The notes under the pieces are model-generated. The model worked only from the letters and a program-made list of their open reading frames with translations. It did not search any database and had not been told where the DNA came from. From Hungatella sp. UBA4396 (GTDB taxonomy: Bacteria > Bacillota > Clostridia > Lachnospirales > Lachnospiraceae), in assembly GCA_002389905.1 (NCBI GenBank), contig DGRE01000054.1, positions 1 through 28,218 of the forward strand: 28,218 nt of DNA, in the 5' to 3' direction. This document shows, in pieces, positions 1-5,369 of the stretch (positions within the stretch are counted from its first letter, which is position 1; the number at the start of each line of letters is the position of its first letter). The translations under genes and the position numbers were made by a program.

Positions 1-19
1 CCATGGGTGGTCCGTAAGT

Positions 20-42
20 ATATGGGCCAATAGGCCATAGGT
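20..42 (+). terminator. Possible terminator at left edge
   Basis: A short GC-rich inverted repeat (GGCC, loop AATA, GGCC, extended by TAT/ATA with one bulged G) is followed a few bases later by TAATTTTT. It could end transcription of a + strand gene lying left of the window. The stem is short, so this is a weak call. Confidence 0.3.
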
Positions 43-65
43 AATTTTTCCCCGAGTAATTTCTT

Positions 66-94
66 TTGACTTTTCGAACATAAATTCTTATAAT
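66..94 (+). promoter_or_regulatory. Sigma-A-type promoter P1 with minileader
   Basis: TTGACT (66-71), a 17-base spacer and TATAAT (89-94) form a near-consensus vegetative promoter. A strong ribosome site (GGAGGTGAT, 108-116) and an ATG at 121 follow, but this reading frame is only four codons long (M-L-I-R-stop, 121-135). From there to the next promoter at 253 there is no gene I can support. The transcript would run into the 218-aa gene, so this is either a second promoter with a leader peptide or the remnant of a lost gene. Confidence 0.6.
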
Positions 95-252
95 CTTCTT
101 AAAAAGTGGAGGTGATAATAATGCTTATACGGTAAGCTGTGCTATCAATAATAAAGCATACGGTTCTTCAAGGAATTATCCAAAAAACAGGAGACATCAG
201 AGGACTAAGAATGTAAGCCACTAGACGTTTCTATTGTTTTTATATAAAGAAT

Positions 253-281
253 TTGACTTTCAAGGTACAACAGTATATAAT
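253..281 (+). promoter_or_regulatory. Sigma-A-type promoter P2 for the 315-2129 operon
   Basis: TTGACT (253-258), a spacer of exactly 17 bases, and TATAAT (276-281). The next gene starts at 315, giving a short leader of about 25-30 bases. Because the promoter lies inside the longest open frame (from 234), it argues strongly that translation starts at 315. Confidence 0.75.
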
Positions 282-314
282 ACTAGTATGACTTTTTGTA
301 AAGGAGTACCAATC

Positions 315-971
315 ATGGCATTTGACAAATCATTATTTAATGACAACTTTACTTTTTCATTTAGGGCTACTGTTGCTAATAATATGCACATTGCTACAAA
401 AGCATTTGACAAGTTTTGGGAAAGCAATTCACAATTCCTATGTGAAGCCGATGATCTATATGGTCGCATTTTGACTTATGCAGTTAACAAGCAATTTCGT
501 GGTTCTTCTACCGATACTGCCTCGGCATACCTTGTTTCTGGAAAAGAGACTAATACATACAAAGCAAAAGCTGTATTCCTCAATACCAAAGACTATATAA
601 CAAGTATCTGTAGAACAGATACCCCTCGTAAACTTCCGTGTAAAGCTAATTATAAATTGAAATTATCTTTAGGAAACAGGGAAGACAATCAGCAGATGGA
701 GTTATTTCCTGAACATGGAGGTGATCAGTTAGTTCCAAGCATTCCAAAAAAATATGCAATAATTGGCTACCGATATATTAATGGGGATCTACGTCATTTA
801 AATATTATTGTTCCTGATTGGAGATTCAAAAGTTTTTTATATGATATAAATCTTCTTGACCAAATAAACGAATATTATAATTATGTTCCTCAAGAAATTG
901 TAGAGGAAAGCGTCGCCGCCCTGAAGACCGACATAGTTAAGCAAGCTAAAAAACAAAATATAATTCAATAG
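315..971 (+). CDS. Unrecognised 218-aa protein, first gene of a two-gene operon with an XRE/ImmA protein
   Basis: The start at 315 has a well-placed AGGAG (302-306) and follows promoter P2; the frame is open further upstream but would include the promoter. I do not recognise the family. The protein is soluble-looking, with no signal peptide or membrane segment. The N-terminal half is rich in aromatic residues (FTFSF near the start, KFW around 35). The middle has a basic, cysteine-containing stretch. A conserved-looking core with YRYINGDLRHLNIIVPD lies around residues 150-170, and the C-terminus is charged and helical. The stop is 12 bases before the next gene, so the two are surely cotranscribed. 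Base composition is AT-rich compared with the phage genes, which fits cargo. In this position a partner in a toxin-antitoxin or phage-defence pair is plausible, but that rests on context only. Confidence 0.75.
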   Translation: MAFDKSLFNDNFTFSFRATVANNMHIATKAFDKFWESNSQFLCEADDLYGRILTYAVNKQFRGSSTDTASAYLVSGKETNTYKAKAVFLNTKDYITSICRTDTPRKLPCKANYKLKLSLGNREDNQQMELFPEHGGDQLVPSIPKKYAIIGYRYINGDLRHLNIIVPDWRFKSFLYDINLLDQINEYYNYVPQEIVEESVAALKTDIVKQAKKQNIIQ

Positions 972-983
972 TGGTGATATTTT

Positions 984-2129
984 ATGATAGTGAATAAAGA
1001 AATTATTCCATATAGGATCAATCAAGCAAGATTGTCGCGTGGATTGTCAATGTCTGAATTAGCAGACTTAGTTGATGTGTCTAAACAAGCCATATCTCAA
1101 TATGAAACCGGGAAAACTAAACCTACAGATGGAACATTAAACCAAATTGCTTTTGTTTTAAGATATTCTGCAGATTTTTTTAGAAAACCTGTTCCAGCTA
1201 ACAGCTCTATGGCAAGTGGAGTGTTTTTTAGAAGTAAAAGGACTGCCAGACAAAAGGATTTGAAATCCGCTGAAATGAAAATAGAAATTTTAAGAGAAAT
1301 CGATGATTATCTATCCCAATATATTGATTTTCCCGAGGTTAATTTCCCTAGAGTTGATTATGATTATAACGGGATTGAACCTATCGGAAATGATATTATA
1401 GAAAATTATGCAAAACAACTACGAGAGTATTGGAATTTAGGTTATGGGCCAATTGATAATCTCATGAATGTAGTTCAACGTAATGGAATAGTGGTGTCCT
1501 CAACAAAACTAAAATTACAAAAACTTGATGGGCTCTCCGAATGGTACAATAATACACCATATATATTTATGAGCAGGGATAAAGATACTAATTGTAGGAT
1601 TAGATTTGGTATCGCTCATGAAATTGGACATCTATTAATGCATGCAGGAAATATTCCACCAGAAGATATAGTAAAAGATGCGGTTCATAAAAAATTAGAA
1701 GACGAAGCAAATCGATTTGCTGGTGCTTTCTTACTTCCTAAAGAAACATTCCGGTATGATGTTTTTAAAACCTCTATTGATCATTTCATTCAATTAAAGG
1801 CAAAATGGAAAGTTTCTCTTTCCGCTATGATCTATAGATGTAATGCATTAGATCTCTTAACAACAAACCAACTAAAATATTTAAACGATCAAATGACTCA
1901 AAGAGTTTATTGGCACCACGAGCCTTTGGACAATGAAATGCCTATAGAGAGACCTTTTGCACATAAGCAAGCAATAAACTTATTATTAGATAATGATATA
2001 ATTAATCCAATTGATTTTGTTAATGCAATTGGCTGTCTACCTGAAGAACTAGAAAATTATTGTTGCCTTGAAAAAGGGACCTTAACACCTAAATCCTCTG
2101 GTCAAATAGTACAACTAAAAATGAGATAA
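984..2129 (+). CDS. XRE-family HTH protein fused to ImmA/IrrE-type zinc metallopeptidase
   Basis: This 381-aa protein has an N-terminal Cro/C1-type helix-turn-helix (about residues 10-65, including SKQAISQYETGK). A linker follows, then a COG2856/ImmA-IrrE peptidase domain. The zinc site is H212-E-I-G-H216, with the third ligand probably E241 in the E-x-E-A-x-x-F-A segment before FLLP. Family members such as ImmA cleave repressors after DNA damage, and the fused XRE form also occurs as one partner in toxin-antitoxin-like pairs. Start: ATG 984 with GGTGAT just upstream, 12 bases after the preceding stop. It lies on the strand opposite the phage late genes and ends in a clear terminator. Candidate roles are control of its 218-aa partner or cleavage of a prophage repressor. 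The family assignment is firm; the target is unknown. Confidence 0.9.
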   Translation: MIVNKEIIPYRINQARLSRGLSMSELADLVDVSKQAISQYETGKTKPTDGTLNQIAFVLRYSADFFRKPVPANSSMASGVFFRSKRTARQKDLKSAEMKIEILREIDDYLSQYIDFPEVNFPRVDYDYNGIEPIGNDIIENYAKQLREYWNLGYGPIDNLMNVVQRNGIVVSSTKLKLQKLDGLSEWYNNTPYIFMSRDKDTNCRIRFGIAHEIGHLLMHAGNIPPEDIVKDAVHKKLEDEANRFAGAFLLPKETFRYDVFKTSIDHFIQLKAKWKVSLSAMIYRCNALDLLTTNQLKYLNDQMTQRVYWHHEPLDNEMPIERPFAHKQAINLLLDNDIINPIDFVNAIGCLPEELENYCCLEKGTLTPKSSGQIVQLKMR

Positions 2130-2134
2130 AATGC

Positions 2135-2158
2135 GGCGGGTCCGAAAGGATACCCGCC
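2135..2158 (+). terminator. Terminator of the XRE/ImmA operon
   Basis: GGCGGGTCC, a GAAA tetraloop, then GGATACCCGCC, giving a GC-rich stem with a two-base bulge. It is followed by TTATTTTATTTATT. It begins 5 bases after the stop codon at 2129. Confidence 0.85.
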
Positions 2159-2243
2159 TTATTTTATTTATTCCAATTAGCCCTGAAGTGCAGTGATTCC
2201 CGATCTCGATATGATCCACTTTGCTATAGTTTTCTCAAAGAAA

Positions 2244-2265
2244 AGAGACGGGGTTGACCGTCTCT
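2244..2265 (-). terminator. Terminator hairpin, reverse-complement twin of 26933-26954
   Basis: A perfect 8-bp stem (AGAGACGG / CCGTCTCT) with a 6-base loop. Read on the - strand it is followed by TTTTCTTT, so it ends the 58-aa gene at 2293-2469. The 22 bases are the exact reverse complement of the hairpin at 26933-26954. Confidence 0.8.
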
Positions 2266-2292
2266 GTGTTGGATTTATATTAATTTGTAAAG

Positions 2293-2469
2293 TTAGTATG
2301 GTCCATTTTCACCTTCCGCATCGTAATCTCTTCCATTAGGAAATAAATCAGCACCATCGTTATACTCCTCTAACAACTCTTTTAAATCAACTTTTTTTAG
2401 TTTTTTCATCTCGCTTTTATCTTCGCGATAATTTCCAACTAATAAATCAATCATATCGTTCTTCGTCAT
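2293..2469 (-). CDS. Small acidic 58-aa protein of unknown function
   Basis: ATG at 2469 is preceded by a strong GGAGGA ribosome site. The frame of 58 codons begins MTKNDMIDLLVGNY and ends EGENGPY with TAA at 2293-2295. It is charged and mostly helical in the first half (KKLKKVDLKELLEEY), with an acidic, glycine-containing tail. I recognise no domain. It has its own promoter (2502-2530) and terminator (2244-2265), so it is an independent unit between the endolysin and the convergent XRE/ImmA operon, the usual place for prophage cargo genes. An antitoxin, small regulator or anti-host factor is possible, but nothing in the sequence decides. Codon use is AT-rich like the other accessory genes. 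Confidence 0.7.
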   Translation of the reverse strand: MTKNDMIDLLVGNYREDKSEMKKLKKVDLKELLEEYNDGADLFPNGRDYDAEGENGPY

Positions 2470-2501
2470 CTTCGTTCCTCCGATAAGTATTTATTGCCTA
2501 T

Positions 2502-2530
2502 ATCATACTCCCAGTATCAACGTTGTGCAA
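2502..2530 (-). promoter_or_regulatory. Promoter of the 58-aa gene
   Basis: On the - strand: TTGCAC (2525-2530), 17 bases, TATGAT (2502-2507). It lies about 33 bases upstream of the ATG at 2469. The stretch between here and the endolysin stop (2531-2673) holds no gene I can support and only a weak 5-bp hairpin (ATCAG-AAA-CTGAT type). Confidence 0.65.
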
Positions 2531-2673
2531 TACCTTTATATCTAAAATTTATATAAATCACTGTCCATCAGAAACTGATACCCTCGAAAAAGTGAATAAT
2601 GAATAAAGATTAATCAAGCACCAAGCTGTAACGCTCGGTAACTATAACTAAATTTGTATAACTTTAAAACATC

Positions 2674-3417
2674 CTAAATATCATCAACCTTGTTCACATG
2701 CCATATTTCCTGCGCCCCATTATCCCTGGTATGCCAGCAGGCCCCCTCCAGCAGCCCATCTTTCGTATTATCAAGAAAATACCAATCTCCAGATCCATCA
2801 TCAGGATCACATATCTTCCCGTCCCAGCGATGCCAGCCGGTGACCATATAGCCATCACGATTAAATAAATAGTAGTGCTGATTGATAAGGCACCATTTAT
2901 TGGCAGGATAGCTGTCATCTGGCCTGCAGTACCAATAGCCGATACTGTCCCGGATCCAGCCTTCTTTTATTTCTTCCTTTACCCAGGTTTTCATGAATTC
3001 TTCCGGGTTGTTATACAGTTTCTTTATTCCAGAGGTGGAGCTGCCCCAGTCCGGGAGCTGGAAATGAGGCTTGTCTACCGGGGACTTCCAGTTTCCGCCC
3101 CATTCGAGGCCCACACTGACACCAATGGCTCCGACTTTGCTGAAAAAACCGTCAGTATCCTTATATGCGCCTTGGCCATCATTCCGGAAAAAATCGAATG
3201 CAGTACCCCACTGGTGATAAGAACTGTATGTGCTGCCTTTAACACTGGTTACGATATTGCCGGGCGTTGTCCTGCCCTGGGCATAAAGCGCATCCTGCTC
3301 TGCTACGGTCCGGAAGGTTTCTCCGATCTTAATTTTCAATCCCTGCTTACTGCATTCATCTACCAGCTTGGCCGCCAGTACCTGCAGGCGTGGGTGGCAT
3401 AATGTGATGTCTCTCAT
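2674..3417 (-). CDS. Endolysin: M15-type L,D-/D,D-peptidase with wall-binding repeats
   Basis: 247 aa. Residues about 1-145 are an M15/VanY-CwlK-type zinc peptidase that cuts stem peptides of peptidoglycan. The zinc motif S-x-H-x-x-G-x-A-x-D (H68, D75) and the second histidine in DKPHF (H118) are present, with E105 in the LEWGG segment as a likely catalytic acid. Residues about 152-247 resemble choline/cell-wall-binding repeats (GWI..., HYYLFNRDGYMVTGWH, DWYFLDN), so the enzyme is probably anchored to wall polymers. There is no signal peptide, so export needs the holin. Start ATG 3417 has AAGGTGA upstream. It is the last gene of the late operon and is separated from the holin by a terminator-like hairpin. 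The enzyme class is firm; exact bond specificity is inferred. Confidence 0.92.
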   Translation of the reverse strand: MRDITLCHPRLQVLAAKLVDECSKQGLKIKIGETFRTVAEQDALYAQGRTTPGNIVTSVKGSTYSSYHQWGTAFDFFRNDGQGAYKDTDGFFSKVGAIGVSVGLEWGGNWKSPVDKPHFQLPDWGSSTSGIKKLYNNPEEFMKTWVKEEIKEGWIRDSIGYWYCRPDDSYPANKWCLINQHYYLFNRDGYMVTGWHRWDGKICDPDDGSGDWYFLDNTKDGLLEGACWHTRDNGAQEIWHVNKVDDI

Positions 3418-3447
3418 AAATTCACCTTATCCTTTCTAATCGAAAAA

Positions 3448-3469
3448 AGGCCCAGGATACCCCAGGCCT
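3448..3469 (-). terminator. Terminator-like hairpin between holin and endolysin genes
   Basis: On the - strand: AGGCC, a 12-base loop that can pair partly with itself, GGCCT, then a run of six T (3443-3448). It sits 31 bases before the endolysin start, inside the lysis cassette, so it must be read through, or act as an attenuator, for the endolysin to be made from the late operon. Confidence 0.7.
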
Positions 3470-3471
3470 AA

Positions 3472-3491
3472 AAGTTGTAATATCACAACTT
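3472..3491 (-). promoter_or_regulatory. Hairpin in the endolysin leader
   Basis: A 7-bp stem (AAGTTGT / ACAACTT) with a 6-base loop. It lies between the 17-bp palindrome and the terminator-like hairpin. The neighbouring CAAC of the palindrome could pair with the GTTG of this stem instead, so alternative structures are possible. Confidence 0.45.
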
Positions 3492-3509
3492 GTTGCGACG
3501 GTCGCAACA
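3491..3509. repeat. Palindrome GTTGCGAC-n-GTCGCAAC, copy 1
   Basis: A perfect 9-bp inverted repeat (TGTTGCGAC / GTCGCAACA) around one central base, three bases past the holin stop codon. The same 17-bp core occurs at 21356-21372 with the opposite central base. It may be a protein-binding site or an RNA hairpin. Confidence 0.75.
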
Positions 3510-3512
3510 GAA

Positions 3513-3713
3513 TTATTCTTTTATTTCCGGCAGCCCGGCTAATGATGTTCCCAAGGACAGAATCCCTGCCAGAACAGATGCTGACAGCACTACAGGCCAG
3601 TTGACATCAGCCATAATTGCTCCTGTTCCAATAGTGGCTACAAAGGTCTGTGCCATAGTTTTTACCGCTCTGATTCCTGCCGCTTTTACCCACTTTGTCC
3701 AATCTCTATTCAT
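3513..3713 (-). CDS. Holin, r1t-type
   Basis: 66 aa. It begins with a charged amphipathic segment (RDWTKWVKAAGIRAVKTMAQTF), then one or two hydrophobic stretches (about 22-40 and 40-60), and ends in a short acidic tail (PEIKE). This matches the r1t-type holin pattern, with the W..W.KAA.IRA.KTMAQT signature. Such holins make membrane lesions that release the endolysin, which here lacks a signal peptide. ATG 3713 has AAGGAG upstream. It follows the XhlA-like gene by 10 bases and precedes the endolysin. Confidence 0.88.
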   Translation of the reverse strand: MNRDWTKWVKAAGIRAVKTMAQTFVATIGTGAIMADVNWPVVLSASVLAGILSLGTSLAGLPEIKE

Positions 3714-3723
3714 GTTAATCTCC

Positions 3724-4041
3724 TTATCTGATATTTTGTGCTATGGCATAAAAAATACCGGTAGCTATTGCCCCGGCTCCTGCTCCAACAATCGTATTGA
3801 TGATGGTGCGTTTCATATTTCCCCAGCTCTCTCCTGGTTCAGATTTCAGCTTTTCGATGTCACACCCCTGCCGCTTCTGCTCCTCCATCATGATCCCCAT
3901 GTTTAGGGTAAGCTCCCGGACGGAAAGAGCCAGCTCCTGGAGAGTCTTGTGCTGTATCTCCAAGTCATTTAACCGATGCTTGGCTGACTTAATTTCATGT
4001 TCATGAGAATTGAGTTTTACTGCAATTTCCTCATCAGTCAC
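3724..4041 (-). CDS. xhlA: XhlA-like coiled-coil membrane protein of the lysis cassette
   Basis: 105 aa starting at GTG 4041 (GAGG spaced 8 bases; the ATG just upstream is followed directly by a stop). Residues about 5-70 form a charged coiled coil. The C-terminus has one membrane segment (about 80-100, with GAGAGAIATGIFYAIA). This is the layout of hemolysin XhlA of PBSX, which works with the holin in lysis. It lies between the four-helix membrane protein and the holin. Sequence similarity to XhlA is judged by eye, so the name is probable rather than certain. Confidence 0.7.
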   Translation of the reverse strand: MTDEEIAVKLNSHEHEIKSAKHRLNDLEIQHKTLQELALSVRELTLNMGIMMEEQKRQGCDIEKLKSEPGESWGNMKRTIINTIVGAGAGAIATGIFYAIAQNIR

Positions 4042-4066
4042 ATTTTATACCTCACTCTTTCTTAAA

Positions 4067-4483
4067 TTATAGTAGCTTATAATGGGGTCGATCTTCACCG
4101 AACAGCCAGTACCTCAGCCAATCATCAAGTATAATCCCGGCTCCGCTAATCCAGAACCATAAGAAGGAGAATACCGGGCTAATTTGTCCCAGGATATTTC
4201 CAGGCATGTGGCTGTAATCCCAGACTCCCCAGCCCAGCCAAACATTGACCACGCAACCGGTTAACAGCTCAAAGTATGTAATGATGCCCATACCTATGAT
4301 CATCTGCTTGAAAAGAGACATCTGCCAGGGCAGCCATTCGTTAATCAGCCCCAGGGCCACGAAGCAGATCCCGCCCAATATGAACATGGTCCAATGGGAA
4401 CGGCCACGGAATGCCAGCTCCAAGCCTATGTAAATCACTCCTCCCACCAACCACAAGAATAAATATTTAAGTATCTGCTTCAC
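4067..4483 (-). CDS. Four-helix membrane protein, CmpB-type (putative ABC transporter permease family)
   Basis: 138 aa starting at GTG 4483 with GGAGGGGAG upstream. There are four hydrophobic segments (about 5-25, 32-50, 60-80 and 100-118), with tryptophan-rich loops (NVWLGWGVWDYSH) typical of the small ABC_trans_CmpB family. Despite the family name there is no ATPase nearby. In clostridial prophages such proteins occur in the lysis region, so a role in the membrane step of lysis or in cargo conversion is possible. Its start overlaps the end of the preceding gene by 17 bases, showing translational coupling. Function is not established. Confidence 0.7.
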   Translation of the reverse strand: MKQILKYLFLWLVGGVIYIGLELAFRGRSHWTMFILGGICFVALGLINEWLPWQMSLFKQMIIGMGIITYFELLTGCVVNVWLGWGVWDYSHMPGNILGQISPVFSFLWFWISGAGIILDDWLRYWLFGEDRPHYKLL

Positions 4484-5348
4484 TGTTCTCCCCTCCGGCC
4501 ATGGCGGCGATCTGCTCCAGATAGGCCTTTAAAACATCGGACTGATACTCCACCGGAATGTCGGCGCCGTAATAGATCTCCTGCAGCTCCTCCGCTGCCT
4601 CTACATTATCAATCCACGATCTTAAGCTATTCGCATAAGTAGTATGATATGAGGCATGGAACATGGCTTTCTCAATCAGCAGGGCTATGTCAGAGGCCGG
4701 GTAGAACCGGCAAGGCTGTCCATCTGCATGATAGATAATTTGCGTCACTCCGGAGGCGATCTGAGCCTGTAAGCCGAAGAGGTTTAGCTGATCGGTCTGG
4801 GAGAGGCTGAAATGCTCAAAGCCGGTGGACAGCTCCACGGTAATTCCGTTGCAAATGGTCTGGCCACAGGCTGCGTTTACTTCTGCCCTCTTTGCTTCCT
4901 TTAACTCGTCCAGTGACTGACCAGAGGCAACTGCCTTAACACTAACTCCGGTTACAGCAGCTAATTGATTGATATTTGCATTCAAGCCCGTCATTTGTAC
5001 TCTCTGGGCCATTATCTCATCCTGTATATTGGAGGCCCGATACTCTACGATCACAACAGCGTCCATAACCTCGCTGTACGTTGTGGCATCAATTCTGACG
5101 GGGAATTCAGTATCGATCTTCATCTTGCCCGTATAGACTAAATTGTCTCTTCTCCACTCTTCCACGCCATCTGCCGAATATTTGATAACTGTAGGATTTT
5201 CGGAGAGATTTCTATGTATATCTTCAACAGTACCAGCCCCAATAATAATTGCGACAGTTGCATTGTATCCACTTAAATCATTTAAACTGCAACTGCCATT
5301 CGCAATATTGTAGATTTTATCTCCGACTTTAATACTTTCATTTTTCAT
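4467..5348 (-). CDS. Tail fibre-associated protein with a DUF4376-like C-terminus
   Basis: 293 aa, ATG 5348 with AAGGAGGA upstream. The N-terminal half (about 1-130) has no domain I recognise. Residues about 145-280 resemble the DUF4376-type domain found in proteins encoded next to tail fibres: a charged helix (LKEAKRAEVNAACGQ), then a region with FSLSQTDQLNLFGL, YHADGQPCRFYPASDI, and helices around ANSLRSWIDNVE. The position directly after the fibre gene supports a part in fibre assembly or in the fibre tip. It ends in a low-complexity acidic tail. The family resemblance is moderate. Confidence 0.65.
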   Translation of the reverse strand: MKNESIKVGDKIYNIANGSCSLNDLSGYNATVAIIIGAGTVEDIHRNLSENPTVIKYSADGVEEWRRDNLVYTGKMKIDTEFPVRIDATTYSEVMDAVVIVEYRASNIQDEIMAQRVQMTGLNANINQLAAVTGVSVKAVASGQSLDELKEAKRAEVNAACGQTICNGITVELSTGFEHFSLSQTDQLNLFGLQAQIASGVTQIIYHADGQPCRFYPASDIALLIEKAMFHASYHTTYANSLRSWIDNVEAAEELQEIYYGADIPVEYQSDVLKAYLEQIAAMAGGENSEADT

Positions 5349-5369
5349 TATGTCTATCCTCCTTAAGAA

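Noticed and set aside
1..233. Remnant of an insertion-sequence transposase
   Set aside because: Translations in all three + frames are short and show no transposase motif; no terminal repeats are visible.
234..314. Longer N-terminus for the 218-aa protein (start at 234)
   Set aside because: A near-consensus promoter (253-281) lies inside this stretch and a well-spaced AGGAG precedes the ATG at 315.
2531..2673. Prophage attachment site near the endolysin end
   Set aside because: No repeat of this stretch is visible elsewhere in the window and no integrase gene is present, so there is no evidence for att here.
2875..3402. 175-codon open frame on the + strand opposite the endolysin
   Set aside because: The - strand frame has clear zinc-peptidase motifs and a ribosome site; this one has neither.
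4042..4066. TATAAT-like sequence on the - strand before the XhlA-like gene
   Set aside because: There is no acceptable -35 box at 16-18 bases, and the gene is well explained as part of the late operon.
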